DNA from: Rostrohypoxylon terebratum
Taxonomy: Eukaryota; Ascomycota; Sordariomycetes; Xylariales; Hypoxylaceae
Length of the DNA: 64,000 nt
Assembly (NCBI GenBank): GCA_022497145.1
Contig: MU385890.1
Span: 207,641 to 271,640, forward strand
Direction of reading: 5' to 3'
Shown here: piece by piece, positions 1 to 11,972 of the stretch
Position numbering within the stretch: the stretch's first letter is position 1
Layout: each line of letters begins with the position of its first letter
The notes under the pieces: generated by a model
Seen by the model: only the letters and a program-made list of their open reading frames with translations
Databases searched by the model: none
What the model was told of the DNA's origin: nothing
Program-made: the position numbers and the translations under genes

Positions 1-374
1 TACTGCAACGTATCAGCAGCTAGCTCGCCATCGATGACGATGCGGGGTAGGACTCGGCAGAGATATTGATGATTTCAGAATACTGCGTCGTATTTAACCT
101 GTAAATATTATAAGGTGAAATGAGGGGCTTATTTTATAATATAAGCCTCTACCTACCTTGCTTCGTTATTTTGTGTATAAGTAGGTGCCTACTACCTATA
201 AAAATTGTCGATGAATTGACGTCCGTCCCCTTAGTGCTTGCTATATCTACGGTAATCGGATATAGAGCTGCTGAGAGGACACTTTTGTCAGTTTTCAGTT
301 TTTAATTTCTTACCAGATATAATTTTCCAAGGGATTCGATTATAGAGGAACCCCGAACTTAGATCATCTACATA
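1..374. other. Intergenic, AT-rich
   Basis: No convincing gene. Short open frames have no recognisable protein features. The stretch carries several copies of the dispersed TAGGTA/TACCTA motif around 150-200 and is presumably the upstream region of the arylsulfatase gene. Confidence 0.5.
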
Positions 375-2274
375 ATGTGGAGTATATACCATACTATTCT
401 CTCAGCATCGCTATATCATCTATGCTTTGCGTATGATCCGATATTTGGTCCTATCAACCAGAGGCCTCTCACAAATGCAAATGGCGGAAAACGGCAACGA
501 CCAAATATCGTGTTCATTCTCACCGACGATCAAGACCTTCATATGAACTCCCTTGACTACATGCCATTCGTACAAAAGCATCTGATCAATCAAGGGACTT
601 TTTTCAAGCGACATTTCTGTACGACTGCTCTATGTTGTCCCTCCCGCGTCACCTTATGGACTGGCAAAGCAGCTCATAACACAAACGTCACTAATGTGAC
701 TCCTCCTTATGGTTTGTGATGATATTAAAAACTGTGCTACCTAATACAAATTACTCACAAGATTTATAGGGGGTTATCCAAAATTTGTTAGCCAGGGGCT
801 AAACGAAAAATACCTCCCGGTCTGGTTACAAGAGTCCGGGTACAATACCTACTACACTGGGAAGTTATTCAATGCGCACTCCGTCGATAATTACGACTCG
901 CCGTACGCTGCCGGCTGGACCTCTTCAGTAAGCTGTACCGACACAAATTCATTCGTGGGCTAATCATTATAGGACTTTCTCCTGGACCCATTCACATATT
1001 CGTATATGAACAGTACATACCAACGAAATAAAGACCCACCAGTGAGCTACGAGGGGAGACACAGTGTTGATGTACTCGCAGAGAAAGCGTTGGGGTTCTT
1101 GGATGAAGCGCACCAAGCCAGGAAGCCGTTTTTCCTTGGAGTCGCTCCTGTCGCACCGCATGCGAACCTGTGGTCCCCGGCGTTCAAGGACGGTAACCAT
1201 AGCGACTTGGAAGATATCGACTTCTCACCACCTGTACCAAGCGAAAGGCATGCTAAGCTCTTCGAAGGCATCAAAGTTCCACGCACAGCCAATTTCAACC
1301 CAGACAAACCTTCCGGTGCTAGCTGGATCCGGAAGTTGCCTAAACAGAACCAAGAAACAGTAGACTATAATGATCATTTCTATGTGCAGCGACTTCGAGC
1401 TCTCCAAAGCGTGGATGAGATCGTGGATTCCCTCGTCAGTCGGCTTGATGATCTGAAGCTTCTAGATAACACGTACATCATCTATACCACAGACAATGGT
1501 TATCACATCGGTCAGCATCGGATGCAGCCCGCGAAGCAGTGTAGCTTTGAGGAGGATATCAACATCCCGCTCATCATTAGGGGCCCACGTGTCCCTAGAA
1601 AGACGATTAGCGACATTGTGACTACTCACACCGACATAGCGCCCACCTTGCTAGAAATAGCAGGTATCCCTCTGAGGGATGATTTCGACGGCCTTTCGAT
1701 ACCACTTACGGAGAACGGATTATCACAGGCCGAAGAAACACGTCACGAGCATGTTACCGTAGAGCATTGGGGATTTGCATCCAACGAGGGTCAGGTACTG
1801 GAGTCTTACCCCAGGCTGCACACAAATAATACCTACAAAGCTCTTCGCGTTATCAGTAAGACATACGACTTACACTATCAGGTGTGGTGTAATGGGGACT
1901 ATGAATTACATGACCTAATGACGGATCCAGGGCAGATGGTTAATCTCTTATATTCAGAAGAAGAAGCTCCAGATATTCTCGCAGGAGCACCTCACGATAA
2001 GGTCGTTGCTAGGTTGGACTCTCTGCTCTTTGTACTGAAGTCGTGTAAAGCAGATACCTGTATCCACCCGTGGCAAGCACTTCACCCAGCTGGCAATGTC
2101 GCGAGTCTGCGAGACGCGCTCTCTCCGCGCTTTGATTCTTTCTACGAAGATGAATCACGAAGAATCAAGTTTGATAGATGTGAGATGGGTTTTATACTCG
2201 ATGCCGAGGGGCCACAGTTCGGACAGGACAGCCTCCTCTCTATTTTTGATCACAAATGGCATGAATGGACATAG
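375..2274 (+). CDS. Secreted arylsulfatase (sulfatase family)
   Basis: Three exons, 375-711, 770-927 and 973-2274, give a 598-residue protein, the usual length for fungal arylsulfatases. Both introns (58 and 45 nt) have GT-AG ends and keep phase. A hydrophobic N-terminus (about residues 1-19) looks like a signal peptide. Residues 43-53 (PNIVFILTDDQ) supply the metal-binding Asp pair D51/D52. The sulfatase signature CCPSRVTLWTG follows, with C87 in the C-x-P-S-R position that is oxidised to formylglycine. Further on are the DNGYHIGQHR metal/active-site segment and a C-terminal sulfatase region. By family knowledge it hydrolyses aryl sulfate esters, releasing inorganic sulfate for sulfur scavenging. 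The precise substrate is not evident. Choline sulfatase is less likely given the length and the C-terminal extension. Confidence 0.9.
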
Positions 2275-2705
2275 ATTTACTTATATGACAACATTAACAT
2301 CATCTGATATCACAGCTCTAAGAATAAAGTATGTATCGGACTCTAAGTTACAAGAGATTTTATAACATCATATCTAGAGGCTGAGGGTGGAGAGCAGAAA
2401 AAAGGCAAGCCTAGGTTCCTACCTAGTTGCTTACCTATTTTTATACCTGAACTCAAGTGATGGCATATTGATGACTCGCTAGATGACTTACAACACACTT
2501 CCCTAAACTATTGCATCCCAATATTACTCATAGACAGTTTGACATTGGTTGAGTCCATTTCAGTGTACGTTGGAGAGAGATTTCGAGCGATCGAATTGTA
2601 TTTAAATTTTCAAAATTCCTCTCCCCTAGCTCTAGATTATCCATCGACACTGATCTCTTTACTTCGGATATCCATCCAACCTTATATATCGTCTCCCGTC
2701 GCAAT

Positions 2706-3311
2706 ATGAAAGGCAAAGGTAAAGGGAAAGATCGCGTTTATTCTACTTTCGGGTCTGGGGATGTATTCTATGGATACGATGAAGACTACGATGCGGGAGC
2801 TGGCACAGTGGAATTGACGTCTTCGAGCTCACAGTCTCGACATCATACTGCAGCGCCGAGTCCAGCCCGGAGTTCAGGGTGGCATGAACAATTTATTGAG
2901 CCCTGGATGCTCTCTAATAATACCAACCAGACGTCTTTGAGCAGCCCCTCATATTCAACTCCGCCAAGAACTTCCAACCATATGCCTCTAAGCAACCTCT
3001 CGCCCTCAACTCCGTCGAGAACTTCCAACGCAGATAGGGAATACTCTCACTCTCCACTACGTCCTAAACCCAAAACAGAAACCTGTCCCGAATGTGGTAA
3101 GGAGGTGTCCTTGTACGGGCTGCAAAAACATACCGAGCGGATACACAACAACAACAACAACGACAGCAACAACTCACAAGGGTCTTTAGGTAAAGGCGTA
3201 CCTAGAATGCCATACATTGGAGGAAGTTTCGCATGTGATGAGTGTGATTCGTCGTTCGCGGATCAGAACCATCTCAATAGACACAAGAGAAGGATGCACG
3301 ACCCGGACTAG
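2706..3311 (+). CDS. C2H2 zinc-finger protein, ends at TAG before a third finger
   Basis: Single-exon frame of 201 residues. The N-terminal half is Ser/Pro/Thr-rich and disordered-looking, with a near-repeat around residues 79-107 (PPRTSN / PSRTSN). An Asn run lies near 148-156. Two C2H2 fingers are visible: C127/C130/H142/H147 and C177/C180/H193/H198. The stop codon TAG at 3309-3311 comes three residues after the second finger. Reading on in the same frame (3312-3458, ending in TAA) gives 48 more residues with a third intact C2H2 finger (C-x4-C-x12-H-x4-H). No intron of normal length can remove the stop. Likely a DNA-binding regulator; either the gene is recently truncated or the stop is read through. 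Target unknown. Confidence 0.7.
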   Translation: MKGKGKGKDRVYSTFGSGDVFYGYDEDYDAGAGTVELTSSSSQSRHHTAAPSPARSSGWHEQFIEPWMLSNNTNQTSLSSPSYSTPPRTSNHMPLSNLSPSTPSRTSNADREYSHSPLRPKPKTETCPECGKEVSLYGLQKHTERIHNNNNNDSNNSQGSLGKGVPRMPYIGGSFACDECDSSFADQNHLNRHKRRMHDPD

Positions 3312-3458
3312 TCATACAGACGTTCAGTGCGTCGTGTTGAAGGGGGCTTACCATGTTTGGTGGAGGGCTGTGAGAGACGATTTGAGAATCAAGAGCTGTT
3401 GAAACAGCACACCAGGAGATACCACCAGACTTCCTTGGGTTCTCTTAGGGCCAAATAA
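3312..3458 (+). pseudogene. In-frame third C2H2 finger after the stop codon
   Basis: This is the continuation, in the same frame, of the upstream zinc-finger gene after its TAG. It encodes CLVEGCERRF followed by a helix-like segment and the HTRRYH zinc ligands, then a short tail to TAA at 3456-3458. The preserved ligands, hydrophobic positions and frame argue that the stop is young or leaky. The context GAC TAG TCA is not the known fungal readthrough context UGA CUA, so a nonsense mutation is the simpler reading. Confidence 0.6.
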
Positions 3459-3604
3459 ACATGGTCATTCCCGTGAGATGACTGGGAGGTACTTGAACAC
3501 TATGGGTTTACCAATTTGACACGAAAATGAGCTAGTTATGGAATTCTCTCCCTAGTGTAGGTAGTATAATATGGATATTTCTTTTCTTTGGATGTTGCAT
3601 GTAC

Positions 3605-5006
3605 CTAGACCATAGTGGTAGCTAATGTTAGTAATAACCCCAACTTGTCACAATTCGCATGCCACCTATTTAGTTCCTGGCCGTGATCTGAGTTAGGAGG
3701 GCACGAGCGCGCTTCTATGAGGTCACCGAATCTTCGTATCAACCTGGGCGGATCGCGACAGTAAACCTTCCGAGCTGATTCCCACTCGTCTCGTGTTCTA
3801 GCATTCCAGAGCGATCCAGGAGAGGGCAGTTGAAGAGTGCGATAGTTGCTGATGCTAGGACACATAACCCCAAACTTTAGATCTATCACTCGACTCAGGA
3901 GAAACCAAGTGATAGTACACCTAGATTTTTAGTTAGATTCAAAGATATCATAGAAAGGGGGTGGTAATCCTACCTCCGTTGTACTTCAGCAGAAATCCAA
4001 TCTTCCCAGGATAAATACGGATCATCTAGATTATCCTGAGGAAACCATACGTTATTATCTAAATCGAAAGCTCTTTTGCCGTAAAGCTGATTTTGTCAGT
4101 GGGAGTGCACCATATATCTGTAGTTCTCGATACTCACTTCAAATGTCATCAGCATCTGGAGGGTTATCTCCGGGATTTTATCCGTAGATATGTCGTCCAG
4201 GGCGAACATTATCATATAGATTATCTGTGCTTGCATGCCCGACACCAACTCCTTGAGGGATAGGTTTTGAAGATCCCGAAGTAGCTGTTTATTTTCCGAG
4301 TCGATAATCGACCAGAATGAGTCCAGTCCGAGAGACTTTCTGTCGGCGTAGAGACTTGCAACCTCTGAGCACCGGACAAGGTTTTGGGGAGGCTCAGGCT
4401 GGTACCAGTACCCGTGGTTGAACCACGAAAATGTCTCTCTGCTGATCATCGTAAACGGAAGCCCTCGGAAAGATTCCAGGATGAACTTGGCACTCTGCTG
4501 AGCGACAGGGTCGGCGCGAAGAGCGACAATTGATCGAGGTGACGTAGGGGGTAAATCAGGTAAGCTGGTCGAAGAGCCGAAGTGAGGCATATCAAGGAAA
4601 TTCTCCAAGGGAGAATACGGGATCTCCATGGCAAACGCAAAGCTGTCTGCCGGGCTTGGTAAACCTCCATGTTGATTTTTATACTTGTACTTGGTTACGA
4701 GAGCAGATGTAGGCTTCTCATAGATACAACGGAAGCCTTTCAACTTGCACCGTGAACATTCAGGTTCGAAACTACACTTGGCCTTAGCAGAATGACACTC
4801 CCTGCAAGAACGAGCTCGCTTTCTAGGGCGGTCTCGCGTGCGCCGGCAGTATGCAACGTGCCTCTTATAAGCAGATTCTAGAAAGCATAGTCAATGAGTG
4901 CCCACTGAGGTCCCGAGCTGATGGAAGGTCGCTAACCTGTTGCGATGGGTTTGCTACATAAATTACAGAAATGGATCACATCTGGGGTCATTGCGTCGAC
5001 AGACAT
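3605..5006 (-). CDS. C2H2/Zn2Cys6 fungal transcription factor
   Basis: Four exons on the minus strand (5006-4937, 4877-4138, 4086-3974, 3920-3605) give 412 residues; all three introns are 51-59 nt and phase-consistent. The N-terminus has a single C-x2-C...H-x3-C finger (CNLCSKP...KRHVAYC), followed by a basic stretch and a fungal binuclear cluster with spacing C-x2-C-x6-C-x5-C-x2-C-x6-C (CRECHSAKAKC...CSRCKLKGFRC). The rest resembles the regulatory half of fungal Zn2Cys6 factors, including the W-E-D-W-I-S-A-E-V-Q-R-R motif split by the last intron. At 412 residues it is short for this family. Probably a pathway regulator. The nearest genes (the C2H2 gene and a MARVEL-like protein) do not reveal its target. 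Confidence 0.85.
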
Positions 5007-6520
5007 TTTAAGAATTTCCGTAAAGAAATAAATCAGGGTTCATTCTTATGTTTGTGTCTTTGGATTTTGGATTTTCGAGGCTGTATCCATATATGGCGAT
5101 TGTCAATTTGTAAGCATCCATGAATCTTATCCCGTCCGTTAGCGTGACCCGCTTTATCGACATACCCCACGATAATTAACTTGCAAGGTTTTAAGGTCCC
5201 GGTCGACTCTTGGATGCCCTCTAAGAGCGACGACGACGAGCAGAAAAATTACTCAGAAAATATGAACAAAATCTGTGTAAAACGAACCAATTTGGATTTA
5301 TTCGCTGTGTATTAAGATTCGTAGACTTTGCTGGGCGAATGAAATGGATGCAACTTTTATCGCGATATTATAAATCAGAATTACTCATGACGTGCTTATT
5401 TGCTTCATGGTGTGTACCGTCATCAACTTTGGAGTAAGAACGGCGGATATAAGGACTTAATATGCGAATGTTGGAAGAGCATTTGCATTTTTGCCGGACA
5501 GCTGAATACTCGAAACTTTTAGAAGCTTTCGCTTTAGACATCTTTCTGAATTGGCCCACTATGAAAGGGAAAGAGAGATCATTTGAGTGCGAAATAATTG
5601 TTGTACATACAAGAGCAGACGGGATGATAGAAAATAGAAAATAGTGTTGTATTGCGGAAGTTTCCATACGAAACTAAACTTAGAACAAGCAACTTTCTTA
5701 CTTAAGCTCTTGATTACATAATCACACTCGTGGAAACTTTTTTCCAGAAAAGGGGGCGGGGTACCTTTTTATTCACATTCATAACTCTAGTAATGCACAA
5801 ATAGGGGTAAATATAGTACCTACTTAGGTCCTATACATACCATAGGTGACTTGGGAGTCTTGGGCTGTTTGCGTGACTACGAAACCTGAATCCAACGCAT
5901 TGTTGGACAATTAACAGGGCAAAAAAGACACACAATCCATCGATTCGATCCTATATCACCTTTCTCATTATTGACCACGTCTAGTGGTACATGACGTATT
6001 CTATTTCAGCCTCATTCGTCGGCATTGGCCCTGTCAAAACTCTCTAATGGCTTGGCGAACAGATCCACGATGCATTAGCGTCCGCGAACTTGCGGTCTAC
6101 CATATCATTCGACGCCCTCATAGGCACTCCTGGCACGCATACGACCCAACCGCCCAGAAACAAGAAAACGAACGGATTGGTACCCCATCACACGTTGACG
6201 TGTAGTCACCGGTAGTCACACCTAAATATCGTAGACGCAAGCATGCAGAGCCGTTATCCGGTCTAGACCTAGGTATAATAACAGGTGGCTAGGTAGGGCT
6301 GGTATGTAGAGGTAGGTACCTACCTACCCAGCTACCTACTTCATATATTTATTAAGGCTTCTCTGCCCGATCCTGTCTCTGTCTCACCGTGATCCAATTC
6401 CTGTCATCCTCCGAGGTTTTCCATCAAATCCAAAAGCAACTAGTTGTTTTCTTTTAGGAAAAAAACATCCGAGTCAATCCGAGTCTTTCTACTATTCACC
6501 GATAGTAAACATCAGCAATC
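5007..6520. other. Intergenic region upstream of two divergent genes
   Basis: I see no gene here. Short open frames (for example near 5462 and 5984) lack recognisable features. The right end (about 6360-6520) is pyrimidine-rich, as expected for a fungal promoter/leader before the gene at 6521. Around 6270-6345 there is a dense cluster of the TAGGTA/TACCTA motif, including an extended palindrome. Confidence 0.5.
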
Positions 6521-7070
6521 ATGGCTCGATCCGACCCGCGTTTCTCGAGCCCCCCCTTCTTCCTTTTCAGCAATGTGTTGATCTGGGTTTCGGCCGTCAT
6601 CGTGATGGGCATCTTGTCTTACTTCATCTCCCTGAGCAACTATGTCCCCGGCCGCATAATCTACGAGGAAGTTATTGTGAGTTCTCGATTATCTACCTAG
6701 CCAAGACCACAATGGCAAAGTCCAAAATCCGCTAATAAGTAACCTTCGCAGTCTGTCCTCACTGTAGCCTTTTTCCTGATTTCGTTCATCCTCGGCACGT
6801 ATCCGGGATACATCCTGTTGTTCAACATAATATTCTCTTACCTCTGGCTTGTCTCGGTCGTCTTCGCCGCGCTGGATTGGAGCTATGAGTACGCGGGTGC
6901 TCTCAACCACACCGTCGAGGCTTTCACCTTCATTGCTTTGTATGTCTAGTCCGCTTGCATCGATTTGCAGCTCTCGCTAACTCATCACCAGCTTCTTCCT
7001 GCTCTTCAACGTTATCTCCGATTGGCACCGCGGCTACGGAGGCCATATTCGCACCACTTCCGCTGTCTAA
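6521..7070 (+). CDS. Small MARVEL-like four-helix membrane protein
   Basis: Three exons (6521-6676, 6752-6939, 6992-7070) make a 140-residue protein; the introns have GTGAGT/GTATGT donors and fit phase 0 and phase 2. The protein has a short polar N-terminus, four hydrophobic segments (about 14-37, 53-67, 71-93 and 105-125) and a short basic tail ending HIRTTSAV. Arrangement and length match fungal MARVEL-domain integral membrane proteins, which organise plasma-membrane or vesicle microdomains. The assignment rests on topology and family feel, not on a diagnostic residue. A CT-rich leader precedes the ATG. Confidence 0.75.
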
Positions 7071-7680
7071 AGATACGATGCTATGAATTTGCGCACGATG
7101 AACGTTCACTTATGAAAGCTTTGCAGGGCAAACTGGGCTCATATGATTAATGATATACGAAAAAATAGTACGACTGAGTTAGGAAGTAAAGCGACATGAC
7201 AATTTTAATGAAACCACGAGCATGTATGACTTGGACATATTTTCACGGTCGGGTCAGGACCATCTTTGCTATGATAAAAACCGTAGCGAGGCCATCCTAG
7301 TGAAGTGACATGACAAATGCATTGAACCTCTCAAGAAGCTATGAATCTTTTATTCCGAGAATCTCAACCAAAGGTTTAGAGGGCGTCTTACACAGTGCGC
7401 AAAGTGTATTGAATTCAACTCCAAGTTGGGTGAAATAGTGATTTGGTTACTAAGATTTACTGGTCAGCCACTATCTTCGTAGGTAGTATGGCCGCTAAAC
7501 AAAGGTGTCTATAACAGTGCGAGAGCTTTTGAAGTTTCCATGGATCACTCATAATAAATTCCAATGTAATTAGATTTCCAAGCCATAGGTATTCAATTAC
7601 GAACTGCGATGACTTTTCTAGGTTTAAAAAACAGTATCACTGTAATACCGAACCTACCTAGTATGTACCTAACGACCAAT
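7071..7680. other. Intergenic between convergent genes
   Basis: No gene seen. AT-rich, with TACCTA motifs near 7650-7670. It holds the 3' ends of the MARVEL-like gene (plus) and the TPR-like gene (minus). Confidence 0.5.
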
Positions 7681-8391
7681 TTATAACGGCTTCATATTTC
7701 TAACTGCTAGGTGCTCTCTATAAGACCTCATTGGCGAAGTCGGCGTTAACATACCTCGGCGGTCAAAACTAGGACTAGATATCGCTTCCTTCATGCAACC
7801 CTCATTACATCGGATAAGATTCCGCGGCCGTTGCAAATTTTGAGCCCGGGAGCTCTTAATAAGAGGCTTTTTGGCACACGAAGTTTTATGGATAATACCA
7901 ACCTCGTTAGTATCTTCGGATACGAAATGGTCTGGGGACTGAAGTGGATTAGTGGCCGAGGGGCCATGGTAGATATCTGGCCAAACACCCCCTTTTCTCT
8001 TGCTATCTTGAACCTTGTGGTCCATCTTCTTCGCATACGAAGTACCCAGTTTCGATGCAGCGCGTTCTAGGGTGTTCAAGGGAGGTATGTTGGCTGCATT
8101 CACGTACGCGATACGAGCCTCCGGACATCTCCCCATAGCACTGAATATGTGTCCTTGAGTGAGATAACACTTTGCGAGAGGGGGGGACTCGCAAGCACCC
8201 GGAAATCTGGCTAGATTTACCGCCTCATCAATGGCAGCGGAAGCGTCATCCAGGTCGAACAGGGAGGATTTTGCCTCGTACCTGTCGAGAAGCTCGGAGC
8301 TACGACGGATCAGGTTGTTTACGTGCTTTGTGTTGTCAGCCACTTCTTTCTCGGTGAGCCTGAAGGAAGAAAAAATATCAAGCCCAGCCAT
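7681..8391 (-). CDS. Hypothetical TPR-like protein
   Basis: A single uninterrupted frame of 236 residues from an ATG at 8391. The frame is open 15 codons further upstream, but MAGLDIFSSF is the more natural start. Residues about 60-110 form paired helices with TPR-like spacing (LAKCYLTQGHIFSAMGRCPE followed by an A-x3-Y-x2-A pattern), suggesting a protein-protein interaction module. The C-terminal 110 residues are basic, Ser/Pro-rich and probably disordered. No enzyme motif is present and no specific family is recognised. A shorter, spliced version cannot be excluded. Confidence 0.55.
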   Translation of the reverse strand: MAGLDIFSSFRLTEKEVADNTKHVNNLIRRSSELLDRYEAKSSLFDLDDASAAIDEAVNLARFPGACESPPLAKCYLTQGHIFSAMGRCPEARIAYVNAANIPPLNTLERAASKLGTSYAKKMDHKVQDSKRKGGVWPDIYHGPSATNPLQSPDHFVSEDTNEVGIIHKTSCAKKPLIKSSRAQNLQRPRNLIRCNEGCMKEAISSPSFDRRGMLTPTSPMRSYREHLAVRNMKPL

Positions 8392-8436
8392 GACTTCCAA
8401 TGGATGGGAGTTGTAAAAATCAATATAGAATACCAC

Positions 8437-9513
8437 AACGTCGGATATCTGATACGATTAGGGTTCCTAGTATATATCTCTCAATGGCATTGTCTTAAAT
8501 TCTAACCTTTTCCATTGTTTTTGCCTTTGCCTGGGAGTGGTCTTTCTTGTGACAATAGACTTTCGACTCACCGCTGAGAGAAGGTGAAGTGCAGGTAATA
8601 CAATAGGTGAAAGAAATGCAAAAAATGAGTAGACTCATCTGTCCTTGTTTGAGTCGCACTCTTTGTTGTACTTTTACCCCTGATAGCTTTCCCTCTCAGA
8701 CACCTGCGCTAAGTCAGCATTACCTGAGGTATCCCGTGGAACCTTGGAAGTAATTCACTCACCGTCATAAGTACCAAGCGCCAAGCGCCTGCGTGCTTTT
8801 TACCATGATGTCTCGAATATATTCTCATTGGCTGGGGTCTAGATTCGACGTATTTCCAAGTTATCATATTCATACTACTACTAGTTGAATGATCTGCCTT
8901 AGCCGTAAGAAAGAAGACTGATCAGACTGATATATCCGATGCCAAGTCGAATTAATAACAGAGCTATACGCAATGTCTCAAGGATTGTATGATCGAGGAC
9001 ACGGTTTCCGCGGCCCTGATCCGAATGCCAAGACGCACGTCATACCTTCGTACGCACAGTAGATATGGACGCGAAGAATTGCCAAGTCGGGGCGCGTGGT
9101 TGGGGGATCATAAACGTCTGACTGCGTATGACGGGTCGGTCCGCATAATCAGTTTGCTCCCCTCATTGGTACTCTTTTTTTCATGGTAAGCTCCCTGCCT
9201 TGGTCGAGGAGTACTCTAGCCCCCAATATCACCGTGGGAACCCTGTATAATACAGCTTGATAAAATAACTCCACGCTCCGTAACATAGATAACAGCTGTG
9301 GCGAGCTGTGGCGACACTCGTATAAGTGGTAAGACGCCGCCACGTGCGGCTTTTATAAGTCTAGACTGTACGCAACTCTGATACAGGTATATAATAGGTA
9401 ATAATCTGATCTACGACCTGAATCCTAGACTTTTTCAACGGCCGATATCTTTCAAGTCAATGAAGCTTTAGTTTTGAAGGGTTTGCCTAGGCAGCTAGGT
9501 ATATTTTACTCTG
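8437..9513. other. Intergenic
   Basis: Divergent upstream region between the TPR-like gene (minus) and the O-methyltransferase (plus). No gene recognised; short frames near 8989 look random. TAGGTA motifs occur near 9490. Confidence 0.45.
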
Positions 9514-11139
9514 ATGGGTGACCAAATGACAGTTACTGCGCTCGCAGATATTATTAGGAAGCAGGCGGAAATCCTCGAAACGAGCCTGCCGCGGCATGCT
9601 TACACCGATTACCACGGTGATAAAAGCCTCAACATCGCGAGGTCAAAACTCCTCGAAGCTTGCGATAAGCTCAACCATCTCGTTACCGGTCCTATAGAAT
9701 GGTGAGTACGAATTTACATATCTCACCTTGGACGATTTCGAGGTTTTCAATACCTAAGTAGAATATCCTGTGTGGAATGGATAATGTGGCTGATTCTGTC
9801 GCAGTGCGTCATTTCTTCCTAACACCCAACTCCACTCATCTATGCGAACTCCCTATCCGGGGTGAACGAATAAGTAAAGCAATAGTTGAGCAAATGCGGC
9901 CTCTATAACGACCGCTTTCTAATGTCACATAGATGTAATGGGCATAGCCCAAGGCCATCGCGTCCACGCGGCCCTGCAATACGTGTGCCACTTCCGGCTC
10001 GCGAGTTTTGTACCTGCAGATGGCACGCCGATCCCTTACGAGGACCTGGCGCGGGCCGCCGGAGTTGACACTTCGCAGTGCACCCGCGTCCTGCAGCTGC
10101 TAATGACATACCACATCTTCCGCGAGCCGGGTACCCGCATTGTCGCGCATAACCGTAACTCGCGCGTTCTACTTGACGAGGATACGGGAGCTGCAGTCGA
10201 GTGGTTGACCCAGGAATCTTTGCGGTCGAGCGCATTCTTTACTGAGGCGCGGGCCATGAGTACTAGGCGATGGTCGACAGGTGGAACAGGCGGTGTCGGG
10301 ATAAACGATGTCGTTATCGACTCCGGCGAGGATGATGGAGAGAAGGGAGTTGCGAAAGGGAGGACAAGAGCAGAGACGACGTTAGGACTTGCGCCCGGAG
10401 TAATAGATCAACCTGCCTTTGAACTCATCACGCAGCAGCGCCAGACCACCGAGGAGTCTATGAAAGCGGACCGATACGCGCGCGCCATGGCGGGTATGGC
10501 GAAGAGGAGACAGCTCAGCGTTGATCATTTGGTGTCTGGGTTCGATTGGGTAAATCTGTCTTCTGGCTCGGTTGTGGTTGACGTAGGTGGCGGTAACGGA
10601 CACTGTTCGAAAGCCATCGCGCACTGCAACCCCTCCTTACGATTTATTGTGCAAGATGCGAACGTCGCGTTTGCAAAAGAAGTAGGCGCAGACAGCCGCC
10701 TGCAATTCATGCCCTATGACTTCTTCACGCCGCAGACTGCTACGGGGGACGTGTATCTGCTTCGGCGTATACTACATCATTACTCCGACCAGGACGCCGT
10801 GCGCATCCTACAATCGCAGCTCGAAACGGTGAGGAAGAAACCTAGCTCCAGAATCGTGGTCATGGATAATATCGCGATTCATAGCGGCATGCTCAGTACG
10901 CTAGAGGAGCGTAAGACTAGGTATGTATTATTACTTGTTTGTCCCGTGTTACAGAGTTGACCTTCTTCCCTAGAACTTTGGATATCGCGATGATGGCCCT
11001 ATTTAATAGCGTCGAGCGCGATTTAAAGGACTGGAAAGAGCTTTTCAGGATGGCGGACCCCAAGCTTAGGCTCGTCAATGTTACGAACCCGATCGGTAGC
11101 GCTCTGGCTGTGATGGAACTTGCGTTGGAGCAGACGTAA
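9514..11139 (+). CDS. SAM-dependent O-methyltransferase (fungal secondary-metabolite type)
   Basis: The main exon (about 9938-10920) and last exon (10974-11139) join cleanly (GTATGT donor; AG+A phase). The main exon holds a winged-helix-like dimerisation segment (ALQYVCHFRL...YEDLARAAGVD), the SAM-binding motif VVVDVGGGNGHCSKA and the catalytic-base segment LLRRILHHYSD. The last exon gives the family's conserved end (DIAMMALFNSVERDLKDW). An upstream exon, 9514-9701, encodes the expected N-terminal helices up to LVTGPIEW, but its strong GTGAGT donor leaves two bases while every nearby acceptor for the main exon needs one. A missed mini-exon, frameshift or sequence error is therefore likely. 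About 50 Gly/Asp-rich residues sit between the dimerisation and SAM domains. Substrate unknown; no biosynthetic core gene lies nearby. Confidence 0.8.
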
Positions 11140-11972
11140 TCGAGTCGAGTGTTCTACTGCTTACATTCGCTTTCATCCTGTTGTTAGCTGTGAGAGATAG
11201 GCGCACTTGGATGTGAGGTGGTTGTTTTGTCTATCCCCCTTCTCGGACGGAGGATTACAGGGTGTTAGGAGTACCTACATGTGTAATCAGGCAAATCTGG
11301 TAGGTGCTGGAAATTGATATTTCTTGGAAATAGGGTCAGATTGATTCTATACGTTGTTAATGTCTACCTCTATAATTGAGCGTTTGCTATATATTCATTA
11401 GTGGCCGCAGATGTAGTTGGTCATAGTTATCTTGCCCTGATATGTCATGAATATTATGATCTTAGGTACCCACGCTGCCACAGCACGTATTGACAGCAAG
11501 ATATCGAGGAGCTCCGATAGACTACGAGGGGACCTACTAACATGAAAATGAATGGTGAAAATAGTGATTCATGGTAAGACACAGCGCGAGTCCTAGTACA
11601 TCGTTAACACTTTCATGAGTTTGGACAATAAATTCATCTAATCATTCCATTTTAGAGGGAGTCGAAAGGTTTTTTTATCTCACCCCCACTCTACTTTTAA
11701 GGTTCGTTTCTTGAATACTTCGTCATCACTCGGCAAGCTAAACTCGAAAAATTCATCGGATTCTTTGCCAGTGGCATAGTCAATCTTATACATGTAGCGC
11801 TATGCACACGAATTAGCTCGAGTTTGCGAGGCTCGCGTTAGATTTGGTATACTCACTGCTAGACGGCGTGCCCGTTTCCTCCCAATCAGAATTCATCCCT
11901 TCATTCCCTCGTGTAATCGACCTGCCACAAGTTTGCATCAGCTATAAGCATCATCATCGCCCCTCAGCATGT
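11140..11972. other. Intergenic between convergent genes
   Basis: 3' flanks of the O-methyltransferase (plus) and FAL1 (minus). No gene recognised. It contains scattered TACCTA motifs near 11268 and 11464. Confidence 0.45.
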
